A stretch of DNA of 64,000 nt from Roseiarcus sp963809245 (GTDB lineage: Bacteria; Pseudomonadota; Alphaproteobacteria; Rhizobiales; Beijerinckiaceae), in the NCBI GenBank assembly GCA_963809245.1, contig CAWEIU010000012.1:124001-188000 (forward strand). The letters are read 5' to 3'. Every line of letters begins with the position of its first letter. Within the stretch, counting starts at the first letter, position 1. The translations under genes were made by a program, and so were the position numbers. Below, piece after piece: positions 44,281 through 53,465 of this stretch. The notes beneath the pieces were generated by a model that saw nothing but the letters and a program-made list of their open reading frames with translations, did no database searches and was not told where the DNA came from.

Positions 44281-45219
44281 TTACTCGCGATCCGGATGCG
44301 TCCTGATGAAGTCGTCGACGTTGTCCTTGGTGACGATCACATGGTCGGGGATGAAGGACTTCGGCTTCCAGGCCGCGCCTTCCTTGCGGATTTCCGGGAT
44401 CGCGTCGACCAGCATCTTGCCCGCCGACTTCAGATCGACGGTCAACGTCGCCGTCATCCAACCCTCGCGCACGGCGTGGATCGCCGGCGCCGTGGCGTTG
44501 AACGAATAGACCTTCACGTCCTTGCGGTCGTTCTGCTTGAGGGCGGCGATCGCGCCCATCGCGTTGTCGTCGTAGCAATTGAAGATGGCGAACGGGCCGG
44601 TCGCCTTGGCATTGGCGCTGAGCCACGCCGACGTCGCGGCCTGGGAGGACGCGGCCGAGCTTTGAATGTCGATCTCGTGGCTGGTCGCCTTGATGCCCGG
44701 ATGGGCCTTGATCGCCGCATCGAAGGCGTCGGCGCGCTCACGGCAGGGAACGCCGGGATGGTAGGTCAGATCGAGCGCCGTGCCGGAGTTGTCGAGATCC
44801 TTGAGCATCAGATCGACCACCGGCTGTGCGGCGCCGGTGCTGGCGGCGAGGGCGACGCCGGGGGCCAGTCCGCCGCCCGCCGAGAGGATCGGAACCCCAG
44901 CGTCCTTCGCGGCGGCGATGCCGGAGGCCAACGAATTCGAATCGAACACCGTGACGATGATCGCATCGACCTTCTTTGTCACGAGCTGCTTGATGGCGGT
45001 GTTGGCCTGCAGCGGCTCGCCGCGCGCATTGACGTTGGTGACGGTCCAGCCGCGCGCCTTCGCGTCGTCGGTCATGGAATCGACCATGCGGTTGGTGTCG
45101 ATGTCGGAGGTCGAGAAAGTGACGATGCCGATCGAAAGTTTCGCGTCGTCGGCCAATGCGACTCCCGGCGCCGCCAGCGCCAGCAGCATCGCGGCCCCAG
45201 AGATTTTCCTCAAAGACAT
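44281..45219 (-). CDS. sugar-type ABC transporter substrate-binding protein
   Basis: A 312-residue periplasmic binding protein (Peripla_BP_4/RbsB type) with a signal peptide cleaved after ALA (about residue 23). It has the repeated alpha/beta folds typical of the group (GIVTFSTSDIDTNRMVDSM, KVDAIIVTVFDSNSLASGI, FNCYDDNAMGAIAALK). It is the first gene of the five-gene operon SBP-permease-ATPase-cyclase-amidase. The ligand may be a sugar-like or small cyclic molecule; the two hydrolases point to an amide. Confidence 0.9.
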   Translation of the reverse strand: MSLRKISGAAMLLALAAPGVALADDAKLSIGIVTFSTSDIDTNRMVDSMTDDAKARGWTVTNVNARGEPLQANTAIKQLVTKKVDAIIVTVFDSNSLASGIAAAKDAGVPILSAGGGLAPGVALAASTGAAQPVVDLMLKDLDNSGTALDLTYHPGVPCRERADAFDAAIKAHPGIKATSHEIDIQSSAASSQAATSAWLSANAKATGPFAIFNCYDDNAMGAIAALKQNDRKDVKVYSFNATAPAIHAVREGWMTATLTVDLKSAGKMLVDAIPEIRKEGAAWKPKSFIPDHVIVTKDNVDDFIRTHPDRE

Positions 45220-45269
45220 TGGCGTTCCCCTTTCCCTTTTTGCAGCCGTCGGCCGCCCAGATCCGGCCG

Positions 45270-45290
45270 CCAGGCGCCATCAGCGCCTGG
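45270..45290. promoter_or_regulatory. inverted repeat in the leader of the ABC operon
   Basis: CCAGGCGC (45270-45277) and GCGCCTGG (45283-45290) form perfect eight-base arms separated by CATCA, 51 bases upstream of the binding-protein start. Either an operator or a leader hairpin. Confidence 0.35.
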
Positions 45291-45423
45291 ACGTGTTCGT
45301 ACGAGCTTCGCACAAACACACAAGCACATGTTCTTGTCCGACGCAACCGCCTTGGTCTCAGCGGTCGAATTCCAGCCAAACAATCGCCTCGTGCGATGGG
45401 GCGTCGCCAGACGAATCAAGAGG

Positions 45424-45448
45424 CCGCCGATTCTGGTCGAATCGGCGG
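45424..45448 (-). terminator. strong hairpin after the molybdopterin oxidoreductase gene
   Basis: CCGCCGATTC (45424-45433) and GAATCGGCGG (45439-45448) are perfect ten-base arms around a five-base loop, 38 bases past the stop of the minus-strand oxidoreductase. No T-run follows, so it may be rho-assisted or an operator for the next operon. Confidence 0.45.
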
Positions 45449-45485
45449 TCTCGGGAGCCCGAACGCAATGTCGGCAGAAGGCGCG

Positions 45486-47781
45486 TCAGAGGCCGAGCCA
45501 CGCCGTCAAACTTATGGGGACCGACTTCGACGTCGGCGTGTTGCTGCGGTCAGCTTTCCGGCTCAGCGGAACCAGCGGATTGGTCTCCGGATAATAGGCG
45601 GCGCAGCAGCCCTGCGGGATGTCGTAGTCGATCAGCTTGAACCCGGCGACGCGACGCTCGACGCCGTCGTCGCTCACCGTATTCATCTCGACCAGACCGC
45701 CTTCCGCCAGGCCAAGACGCTCTCGGTCCGTCTTGTTGACGAACACGACCATCCGCTGTCCGAACACGCCACGGTAACGGTCGTCGAGGCCGTAGATCGT
45801 CGTGTTGTATTGGTCATGGCTTCGTATCGTCATCAGCTCCAGGACGCGCTCGCGGTTCGCCGGCATGTCGTTCTCCGCCATCCGCTCGCAGACGAGAAAA
45901 TTGGCCTTGCCGTTCGCCGTCTTCCAGTTTCGCTCGTCGACGGGCGAATACAGGCGAAACCCGCCCGGCTTGCGGATGCGCTCGTTGTAATCCGGGAAGA
46001 GATCGGGGAATACGGCTTCCATCTTGTCGCGGATGAGGTCGTAATTGGCGGTCAATCCGTCCCAGTCGACGTCAATCCCGGCGGGCAGCGTCGCTTTCGC
46101 GATGCCGGCGACGATGGCGATCTCCGACTTGAGATTGGGATCCGCAGGCTTGTTCATGCCCATGGACGCATGCACGCACGACATCGAATCCTCAACCGTG
46201 ATCGACTGCGGGCCGCCAGCCTGCGTGTCGATTTCCGTGCGGCCGAGACACGGCAGGATCAGCGCTGTCCGCCCATGGACGAGATGGCCGCGGTTGAGTT
46301 TAGTGGCGATCTGCACCGAGAGATCCAGCCCGCGCATGGCCCGCGCGGTCAGATCGGTGTCGGGCGCGGCGAGAAAGAAATTGCCGCCGAGGCCGAGGAA
46401 GGCCTTCGAGTGACCTTCCACCATAGCCTCGATCGCCTCGACCACATCGTGCCCCCACTCGCGCGGCGGCTCGAAGTGAAAGACGTCGCGCATGCGGTCG
46501 AGAAACTCCGGCTTTGGCTTCTCGGTGATGCCGACGGTGCGGTTGCCCTGGACGTTGGAATGGCCACGCACCGGACATGCCCCGGCTCCCGGCCGGCCCA
46601 TGTTGCCGCGCAGGAGCAGCAGGTTGACGATCTGCTGCACGTTGGCGACGCCGGTCTTGTGCTGCGTGATGCCCATGCCCCAAACACCGATCACCGCCTT
46701 CGCCCGCATGTAGACCGCCGCAACTTGGGCAATGGCGTCGCGCGAAAGCCCGGAATGCAGGACGATGTCGTCCCACGAGGTTCGGCGGATCGAATCGGCC
46801 AGCGCTTCGAAGCCGTGCGTGTGAGTGCGGATGAACTCGACGTCGATGATGCGCGGGCGCCCGGCGATCTGCGCCGCGTCGTCCGCCTCGATCACGGCTT
46901 TCATGATGCCCTTTATGGCCGCCATGTCGCCGCCGATCCGCACTTGATGGTACTGCGAACTGATCTGCGTGCCGATGAGGCTGAGCATCTCCACCGGCTG
47001 CTGCGGCGAGACAAAACGCTCGAGCGCGCGCTCGCGGATGGGATTGAAGCTCACGATCGCCGCGCCGCGGCGCGAGGCGGCGCGCAGGTCGTTGAGCATG
47101 CGCGGGCTGTTGGTGCCGGGGTTCTGCCCGAAGATGAAGATCGCGTCCGCGTGCTCGAAATCCTCGAGCAGCACGGTTCCCTTCGCGACGCCGAGCGAAT
47201 TGGGCAAGCCGACGCTGGTCGAACTCGTGGCACATGTTCGAGCAGTCGGGAAAGTTGTTGGTCCCGAACGCGCGAGCGAACACCTGAAACAGGAAGGCCG
47301 CCTCGTTGGAGGCGCGGCCGGAGGTGTAGAATTCGGCCATGTCGGGGTCGGGCAGCTTGCGCAACTCGGTTCCGATGAGCTGGAACGCCTCCTCCCAACC
47401 GATGGCGACGTATTTGTCGCTCGCCGCGTCGTAGACGAGAGGATGGGTGAGCCGCCCCTGGTCCTCGAGCTCGAAATCGGTCCAGTCGAGAAGTTCGGTT
47501 ACGGTGTGCTCCGCGAAAAAGGCGGGCGTGACGCGCTTCTTCGTGGTCTCCCACGCGACCGCCTTCGCGCCGTTCTCGCAATATTCGAACGAGCTCGTGT
47601 GCTTCGGATCCGGCCAGCCGCAGCCCGGGCAGTCGAAGCCTTGGGGCTGATTTATGGAAAGGAGCGTACGATTGCCACTGAAAAACACCTTCTGACGACA
47701 AAGGTGCTTTTCGACGGCCTCAAGCGCTCCCCAGCCTCCGGCGGGTCCTGCATAAGCTTTGATCTTCGCTTTATGTGACAT
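45486..47781 (-). pseudogene. FdhF/YdeP-type molybdopterin oxidoreductase, interrupted by a frameshift
   Basis: The two halves lie in different frames. The N-terminal part (from ATG 47781, MSHKAKIKAYAGPAGGW) contains the family's CPGCGWPDP block and reads correctly up to SNMCHE. The rest (GLPNSLGVAKGTVLLEDFEHADAIFIFGQNPG to the stop at 45486) is in the next frame. One extra base in the AA at 47222-47223 (TT on the coding strand, GAGTTCGACC) accounts for it; removing it restores CHESTSVGLPNS, close to the family's CHEATSV. Restored length would be about 764 residues, normal for the family. It would bind bis-MGD molybdopterin. Everything else looks under selection, so this may be a recent mutation or a sequence error. 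Confidence 0.85.
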
Positions 47782-47846
47782 GTTCGTCCTGCCAACAGCA
47801 AAAGGAAAGTCGTGTGCTCATTAGCTAGGCCCTCCGTTCGGGGGCC

Positions 47847-47878
47847 GAAATCCCCGTGGCGGGGAAGGACTGTTGCAA
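47847..47878 (+). repeat. 32-base direct repeat, copy 1
   Basis: Begins CGAAATCCC and ends TGTTGCA; matches copy 2 at 26 of 32 positions by eye (GCGG and AAGGA blocks conserved). Lies 65 bases upstream of the oxidoreductase start. Confidence 0.6.
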
Positions 47879-47922
47879 ACCGCGCAACACCGTCAGAGCG
47901 TGCTGCAGTTTGGTTGAACCAC

Positions 47923-48080
47923 CCTCACCCCAACCCTCTCCCGCAAGCGGGCGAGGGGGCCGGCGCCGCGTAAATCCCTTCTCCCGCTTGCGGGAGCGGA
48001 CGAACGCTACGCATTCGCCTAGCGAAGGTGGCCCGATGGGCCGCGGACGAATGCGGCGCATTCGCCTTGGGATGAGGGGA
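47923..48080. repeat. composite intergenic palindromic repeat
   Basis: Bounded by CCCTCACCCC (47923-47932) and GGATGAGGGG (48071-48080). Inside are CCCGCAAGCGGG and CTCCCGCTTGCGGGAG hairpins, a tandem 23-base unit starting GGACGAA at 47999-48021 and 48046-48068 (20 of 23 identical), and GGCCCGATGGGCC between them. This arrangement recurs in many alphaproteobacterial genomes. Confidence 0.7.
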
Positions 48081-48348
48081 ACAACTCTGATTCCGTCACA
48101 TCGCAGCGCCCTCTAGAGGGACGACAGCCCGCGCGAGCGTGAAGTGGGCGACCCCGATCACGCGTGGCGATTTCATGTCGCATCAACCTCTGAGGTTCGA
48201 AAGATTGCGACGACTCGTCATGGCGCGGCCGGCGAGCGGGCGCCGGCGCACAGGTCGAAGGGCGTGGCGTACTGAGAACGCATGCGTATAAGGTTCTCGC
48301 GAGATGGAGCGTTGGCGCGGGCAGGTCTTGAACGATCCGGACGCGGCC

Positions 48349-48380
48349 CGAAATCCCTGCCGCGGCAAAGGATTGTTGCA
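48349..48380 (+). repeat. 32-base direct repeat, copy 2
   Basis: Second copy of the 47847-47878 sequence, in the same orientation, 68 bases upstream of the lysR start. The two copies flank about 470 bases. Confidence 0.6.
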
Positions 48381-48447
48381 GATTCGGGCCTAGCATGGCC
48401 GTAGGCGCGTCAGGCCGGCGCGCTCCATGCGACGCGGAGGATGAAAG

Positions 48448-49425
48448 GTGGACTATCTCGGCGCGCTGAAACTGTTCGTGCGAGCCGTGGAGCTCGGCAG
48501 TTTTTCGAAGGCCTCAGCGGACGCGAACGCCAAGACGTCCACCGTCTCGCGCGCCATTGCGAGCCTCGAAGCGGATCTCGGCGTGGCGCTGTTTCATCGC
48601 AGCACCCGCCGCGTCCACCTCACCGAGCCGGGCGCGACCTTCTACGAACATGCGCGAGCGGTGCTGAGAAGCCTCGACGAGGCGCGCGACGCCGCCTCCG
48701 CCGCGGAGGGCAGGCCGCAGGGTCTGATCCGCCTGCACGTTCCGAGCGCCTTCGCTCGCCTTCACATCATGCCCTTCGTGCCCGACTTTCTTGCAACCTA
48801 TCCCGATGTCCGCCTCGACGTGTCGTTCACCGATGTGCGGGTCGATCTGTTGGCGGTCGGCGCAGACCTCGCGATCCGCATCGGTCCGCAAATCGACTCC
48901 TCCATGATCGCGCGCAAGCTTGCGCCGAACCGCCGTCTCGCCTGCGCCAGCCCGGACTATCTCATCCGCGCGCCCGAGATCGTCGAGCCGGCCGATCTGC
49001 TCCAGCACAGTTGCCTCGTCTATACGCTGCAGCCGACCGACAACTGGTTCTTCCGCAAGCGCGGCGGCGGGAGCGAACCGTGGGAGGAAGTGCCGGTGAC
49101 CGGCCCGTTCCGGTCGGACGATTCCGAAGCGCTCCGCTCCGCCGCTCTCGCCGGCCTGGGCGTCGTTCTTCTGTCGACCTGGCTGATCGGCGAGGACATC
49201 CAGGCCGGCCGGCTTCGGCAGGTGCTGCCGGACTGGGCGGCGACGATCTCGCCCAGGCCCAGCGGCATCTTCGGCATCTACCCGCCGCACCGGATGGTTC
49301 CCCCGAAAGTGAGGGCGTTCCTCGACTTCACGCAAAAGCGCTTCGGCAAGCCGCCCTACTGGGATCCCGACTGGAGCGATGACACGCCTGGCAAGGCCGT
49401 GGACGCCGGCGACGGGGGCGGCTGA
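48448..49425 (+). CDS. LysR family transcriptional regulator
   Basis: A 325-residue LTTR: N-terminal winged HTH (FVRAVELGSFSKASADANAKTSTVSRAIASLEADLG), then a periplasmic-binding-like effector domain. The start is GTG 48448 preceded by GGAGGATGAAAG. It is divergent from the molybdopterin oxidoreductase, a usual LTTR target arrangement, across the repeat-filled gap. Effector unknown. Confidence 0.9.
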   Translation: MDYLGALKLFVRAVELGSFSKASADANAKTSTVSRAIASLEADLGVALFHRSTRRVHLTEPGATFYEHARAVLRSLDEARDAASAAEGRPQGLIRLHVPSAFARLHIMPFVPDFLATYPDVRLDVSFTDVRVDLLAVGADLAIRIGPQIDSSMIARKLAPNRRLACASPDYLIRAPEIVEPADLLQHSCLVYTLQPTDNWFFRKRGGGSEPWEEVPVTGPFRSDDSEALRSAALAGLGVVLLSTWLIGEDIQAGRLRQVLPDWAATISPRPSGIFGIYPPHRMVPPKVRAFLDFTQKRFGKPPYWDPDWSDDTPGKAVDAGDGGG

Positions 49426-49516
49426 CGTGCCCGTTCTGGCCCCACCCTAGCCGCGCCCCTCGGTTTTCTGTAATTGTGCTGCGCACAAAGCCCGTGGCGC
49501 CAAGCTGGGAGACGAG

Positions 49517-51565
49517 ATGCAGGCGAGCGGACGATCGGAAGCGGCGGCCGCCCAAGAGATTGCGCAAACGGAGTCCGCGCAAACAATTGCGCGCGACAAG
49601 CCGTGGATTTTCCGCACCTACGCCGGCCACTCGACAGCGCTCGAATCCAACCGGCTCTACCGCGCCAATCTCGCCAAGGGCCAGACCGGGCTCTCCATCG
49701 CCTTCGACCTGCCGACCCAGACGGGCTACGACAGCGATCATCCCCTGGCGCGCGGCGAGGTCGGCAAGGTCGGCGTCGCGATCTCGCACATCGGCGATAT
49801 GCGCGCGTTGTTCGACGGCATCCCGCTCGCCTCGATGAACACGTCGATGACGATCAACGCGACGGCGCCCTGGCTGATGGCGCTCTATATCGCCGTCGCC
49901 GACGAGCAAGGCGCGCCGCGCGGGCGCCTCGCCGGCACGACGCAAAACGACATCATCAAGGAATATCTGTCGCGCGGCTCCTATGTCTTTCCGCCCGGGC
50001 CGTCGCTCCGCCTCACCACGGACCTCATCCTCTTCTGCGCCCGCGAGACGCCGAAGTGGAACCCGATGAACGTCTGCTCCTATCACTTGCAGGAGGCGGG
50101 GGCGACGCCGGCGCAGGAGCTCAGCTACGCGCTCGCGACCGCCATCGCGGTGCTCGACCTCGTGCGAGCCTCTGGCGAGGTCGACGAGGCCGGCTTCGCC
50201 AACGTGGTCGGCGGCCTCTCGTTCTTCGTCAACGCGGGGATGCGCTTCGTCACCGAGCTTGCGAAAATGCGCGCCTTCACCGAGCTCTGGGACGAGATCA
50301 CCCGCGAGCGCTACGGCGTCGCCGATCCCACCAAGCGACGGTTTCGCTATGGCGTGCAGGTCAATTCGCTGGGGCTGACCGAACAGCAGCCGGAGAACAA
50401 CGCCTACCGCATCCTGATCGAGATGCTGTCGGTGGTGCTGTCCAAGAACGCGCGCGCCCGGGCGGTGCAATTGCCGGCCTGGAACGAGGCGCTCGGCCTG
50501 CCGCGTCCGTTCGACCAGCAATGGTCGCTGCGCCTGCAGCAGATCATGGCGTTCGAGACCGACCTCCTCGAATACGACGACCTTTTCGACGGCAGCGTCG
50601 TGCTGGAGCAGCGTGTCGCGGCGCTCAAGCGCGAGGCGATGGCCGAACTGGCCGCGATCGACGCGGCGGGCGGCGCGATCGCCGCGATCGAATCGGGCGA
50701 GATGAAGCGCAAGCTCGTCGAATCCAACACGCGCCGCCTCGAGGCGATCGAGCGCGGCGAACAACGCGTCGTCGGCGTCAACTGCTTCACGACGAGTGAG
50801 CCGTCGCCGCTGATGGCTGGCGAGAGCGTCATCATGGCGGCCTCGAGCGAAGTCGAGGCCGAGCAGATCGCGCGTCTTCAGGCCTGGCGCGCCGGGCGCG
50901 ACGAGGCGCGCGTCACGGCGGCGCTCGCCGCGTTGCGCGCCGCCGCCAAGAGCGGCGCCAACATCATGCCGGCCTCGATCGAGGCGGCCAAGGCGGGCGC
51001 CACCACCGGCGAATGGGGCGCGGCGCTGCGCGGCGAATTCGGCGAATATCGCGCCCCGACCGGCGTTTCCGGACGCGCGCGGCAGGAGGCCGCCGACCTC
51101 GATCCGTTGCGCGGGGAAGTGGAGCGCGTGTCGCTCAAGCTCGGCCATCGCCTGAAGCTGCTGGTCGGCAAGCCCGGCCTCGACGGCCATTCCAACGGCG
51201 CCGAGCAGATCGCGGTGCGCGCCGCCGACGCCGGCATCGACGTCGTCTACGACGGCATCAGGCTGACGCCGCAGGAAATTGTCGAGCGCGCCAAGGCGGG
51301 CGTCGACTGCGTCGGCCTCTCGATCCTCTCCGGATCGCACGTCGCGATGACGCGGGAGGTGCTTGCCTTGATGCGGCAGGCGGGGCTTTCCGATGTGCCG
51401 GTGATCGTCGGCGGCGTCATTCCGCCCGACGACGCCGAGCGGCTGCGCGCCGAGGGGGTCGCCGCCGTTTACACTCCCAAGGATTTCGCCATCAACGGCA
51501 TCATCGGCGACATCGTCGCCAAGGTCGAACGCGCGTTCGACGACCGATCATCGGAAGAGCAATGA
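49517..51565 (+). CDS. ecm: ethylmalonyl-CoA mutase (coenzyme B12-dependent)
   Basis: Rearranges (2R)-ethylmalonyl-CoA to (2S)-methylsuccinyl-CoA in the ethylmalonyl-CoA pathway of acetyl-CoA assimilation. The 682-residue protein has the mutase barrel (FDLPTQTGYDSDHPLARGEVGKVGV, NPMNVCSYHLQEAGATPAQEL) and a C-terminal B12 domain with D556-G-H558 (LDGHSNGAEQ), the His that coordinates cobalt. Length and the opening IARDKPWIFRTYAGHST fit Ecm/MeaA rather than the longer methylmalonyl-CoA mutase. ATG 49517 follows GGGAG. Confidence 0.9.
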   Translation: MQASGRSEAAAAQEIAQTESAQTIARDKPWIFRTYAGHSTALESNRLYRANLAKGQTGLSIAFDLPTQTGYDSDHPLARGEVGKVGVAISHIGDMRALFDGIPLASMNTSMTINATAPWLMALYIAVADEQGAPRGRLAGTTQNDIIKEYLSRGSYVFPPGPSLRLTTDLILFCARETPKWNPMNVCSYHLQEAGATPAQELSYALATAIAVLDLVRASGEVDEAGFANVVGGLSFFVNAGMRFVTELAKMRAFTELWDEITRERYGVADPTKRRFRYGVQVNSLGLTEQQPENNAYRILIEMLSVVLSKNARARAVQLPAWNEALGLPRPFDQQWSLRLQQIMAFETDLLEYDDLFDGSVVLEQRVAALKREAMAELAAIDAAGGAIAAIESGEMKRKLVESNTRRLEAIERGEQRVVGVNCFTTSEPSPLMAGESVIMAASSEVEAEQIARLQAWRAGRDEARVTAALAALRAAAKSGANIMPASIEAAKAGATTGEWGAALRGEFGEYRAPTGVSGRARQEAADLDPLRGEVERVSLKLGHRLKLLVGKPGLDGHSNGAEQIAVRAADAGIDVVYDGIRLTPQEIVERAKAGVDCVGLSILSGSHVAMTREVLALMRQAGLSDVPVIVGGVIPPDDAERLRAEGVAAVYTPKDFAINGIIGDIVAKVERAFDDRSSEEQ

Positions 51566-51774
51566 CGACGCCTGAAAACCCCGACCCGACCGAGCCTGGA
51601 GAGGGCAGCCGGCGCGGCGCCCTCATCGCCTTGCTGTTCATCGCCGTGCTGACGCTCGGCGGATATTGGATCTTCCATGAGATGGAGCGTCACAACGAGA
51701 TCGACAATTGCATCGCCTCGGGCCGGCGCAATTGCACCGGCGATCTCCTCCATCCCGACGCGACGACGCCGTAA
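51562..51774 (+). CDS. small single-span membrane protein (70 residues)
   Basis: Starts at ATG 51562 overlapping the ecm stop as ATGA, so it is probably made with the mutase. An acidic N-terminus is followed by one hydrophobic helix (GALIALLFIAVLTLGGYWIFHEM) and a tail with two cysteines (NCIASGRRNC). Topology and cysteine pair resemble small membrane anchors. Function unknown; I do not recognise the family. Confidence 0.65.
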   Translation: MTTPENPDPTEPGEGSRRGALIALLFIAVLTLGGYWIFHEMERHNEIDNCIASGRRNCTGDLLHPDATTP

Positions 51775-51803
51775 GGCTTGGAGCATATTGTCCGAACCGA
51801 CGC

Positions 51804-51894
51804 CGTCATTGCGAGCAGCGCGAAGCAATCCAGTGGCGCCGACGACGCAAGCGGATGCATGGATTGCTTCGTCGCTTCGCTCCTCGCAATGACG
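51804..51894. repeat. palindromic repeat family, copy B
   Basis: A 91-base element with the same CGTCATTGCG / CGCAATGACG ends and GAAGCAATCC / GGATTGCTTC inner arms as copy A. Its core aligns to copy A when reversed. It lies just after the 70-residue gene and just before the lpdA stop. Confidence 0.8.
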
Positions 51895-51903
51895 CCGACC
51901 CGC

Positions 51904-53298
51904 TCAAATATGCACGGCATGTCCCAGTGCGCGCAGCGCCGCCTCTTGCACCGCCTCGCCTAGGGTCGGATGGGCGTGGATCGTTCCGGCGACGTCTTCG
52001 AGCCGCGCGCCCATCTCCAGCGCCAAGCCGAAGGCGGTCGAGAGTTCGGACACGTCCCGCCCGACCGCCTGCAAGCCGAGCAGCAGATGATTGTCGGCGC
52101 GCGCGACGACGCGCACAAAACCGTCCTCGGCGAGCTTGGTCATCGCGCGGCCGTTGGCCGAGAAAGGGAACAAGCCGATCTTGGTCGCAACGCCCGCGTG
52201 GCGCGCGTCCTCCGGCGACTGGCCGACGGAGACGACCTCGGGGTCGGTGAAGCAGACAGCGGGAATGGCGCGCTTGTCCCAGCTTCGCTTGTGGCCGGCG
52301 ACGATCTCGGCGACCATCTCGCCCTGCGCCATGGCGCGATGCGCCAGCATCGGCTCGCCCGTCACGTCGCCGATCGCATAGACGCCGCGCATCGAGGCGC
52401 GGCACTGCTCGTCGATCCGAATGAACTTGCCGTCCATGTCGAGCACGAGTTGCTCACGGCCCCAACCCTCCAGCACCGGCCGACGCCCCACGGTGACGAG
52501 AACCTTATCGGCGGAAAGACGGGTCTCCTTGTCGCCGACCTCGACCAGCAACGCGTCCCCCTTGGGCGTCAGGCCTTTGGCGATGGCGCCGGTCAGCGTC
52601 TTGACGCCGAGCGCGGCGAGACTCTTGGCGACGGGCCGCGTCAGTTCGGCATCGTATTGCGGCAGGATGCGCGCCATCGCCTCGACGACGGTCACTGCCG
52701 AGCCCATCTTCGCGAAGGCGCACCCGAGCTCCAGCCCGATATAGCCGCCGCCGACGACGACCAGCTTCTCCGGCACCTTGTCGAGCGCCAGCGCGTCGCT
52801 CGAGGAGATCACCGGTCCGCCAAACGGCAACGACGGCAGCTCGACCGGCGCCGACCCGGTGGCGATCACGATCGTTTCCGCGCGAATGATCTGGAGCCCC
52901 GTCTCCGTCTCGACGGCGACCGTCTTGCCGTCGCGGAACTTCGCGGGGCCGACGACGATCTTGACGTTGCTCTTCTTCAGGAGCGCGGCGACGCCGTTGC
53001 GAAGCCGGCCGACAATTCCGTCCTTCCAGCCGATCGTCTTGGCGAGATCGATCTCGGGAGCGCGGAGCGAAATGCCGAGCGGGCTTTCCCCGGCGGCCAT
53101 GCGGCGAGCTTTGTCGAATTCGTCGGCGGCGTGGATCAGCGCCTTGGAGGGAATGCAGCCGACGTTGAGGCAAACGCCGCCGAGGCGATTCTGCTCGACG
53201 ATCACCGTGTCGAGGCCGAGCTGTCCGGCTCGAATGGCGCAGACGTAACCACCGGGGCCGGCGCCGACGACGAGCAGCTTGCAGGCGATCTCTTTCAT
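51904..53298 (-). CDS. lpdA: dihydrolipoyl dehydrogenase (E3)
   Basis: A 464-residue FAD disulfide oxidoreductase reoxidising the lipoyl arm of the E2 subunit. The FAD loop is GAGPGGY at 12-18, the redox pair Cys43 and Cys48 sits in GVCLNVGCIPSK, and the catalytic His-Glu dyad is in the C-terminal HAHPTLGE. It is the last gene of the branched-chain oxoacid dehydrogenase cluster, separated from the E2 gene by a palindromic repeat. Confidence 0.95.
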   Translation of the reverse strand: MKEIACKLLVVGAGPGGYVCAIRAGQLGLDTVIVEQNRLGGVCLNVGCIPSKALIHAADEFDKARRMAAGESPLGISLRAPEIDLAKTIGWKDGIVGRLRNGVAALLKKSNVKIVVGPAKFRDGKTVAVETETGLQIIRAETIVIATGSAPVELPSLPFGGPVISSSDALALDKVPEKLVVVGGGYIGLELGCAFAKMGSAVTVVEAMARILPQYDAELTRPVAKSLAALGVKTLTGAIAKGLTPKGDALLVEVGDKETRLSADKVLVTVGRRPVLEGWGREQLVLDMDGKFIRIDEQCRASMRGVYAIGDVTGEPMLAHRAMAQGEMVAEIVAGHKRSWDKRAIPAVCFTDPEVVSVGQSPEDARHAGVATKIGLFPFSANGRAMTKLAEDGFVRVVARADNHLLLGLQAVGRDVSELSTAFGLALEMGARLEDVAGTIHAHPTLGEAVQEAALRALGHAVHI

Positions 53299-53337
53299 TT
53301 AGGCCTCCAGGTTGTCCATCTCCGCGGGCGTTTGGGC

Positions 53338-53444
53338 GTCCTGGCCGGGCTCGACCCGGCCATCCACGTGGCGCCGCGGGCCGAAACTCTCCAGCGTAGC
53401 GGCGGCTGCGCGGCGTGGATGCCCGGCACAAGGCCGGGCAGGAC
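53338..53444. repeat. long inverted-repeat element between E2 and E3 genes
   Basis: Two 31-base arms (53338-53368 and 53414-53444), inverted with a few mismatches, each containing its own hairpin: GGCCGGG with CCCGGCC, and GCCCGGC with GCCGGGC. This unit, read as AGLDPAIHV when translated, is a common spurious-ORF repeat in Hyphomicrobiales. Confidence 0.75.
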
Positions 53445-53465
53445 GACCGAGCGCAACCCAACACG

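Larger units (their letters stand above)
47782..48447. other. repeat-rich intergenic region between the oxidoreductase and lysR
   Basis: About 665 bases without a supported gene. It contains a composite palindromic element (47923-48080), two diverged direct copies of a 32-base sequence (47847-47878 and 48349-48380), and the divergent promoters of the flanking genes. Short frames here (such as one ending in PLAGEGWGEGG on the minus strand) are the usual spurious translations of this repeat type. Confidence 0.6.

Noticed and set aside
47825..48061. Possible small protein ending PLAGEGWGEGG
   Set aside because: It is the translation of the composite palindromic repeat, a familiar false gene.
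48180..48220. T-arm-like GGTTCGA that could mark a tRNA
   Set aside because: No acceptor stem, anticodon arm or CCA end can be built around it.
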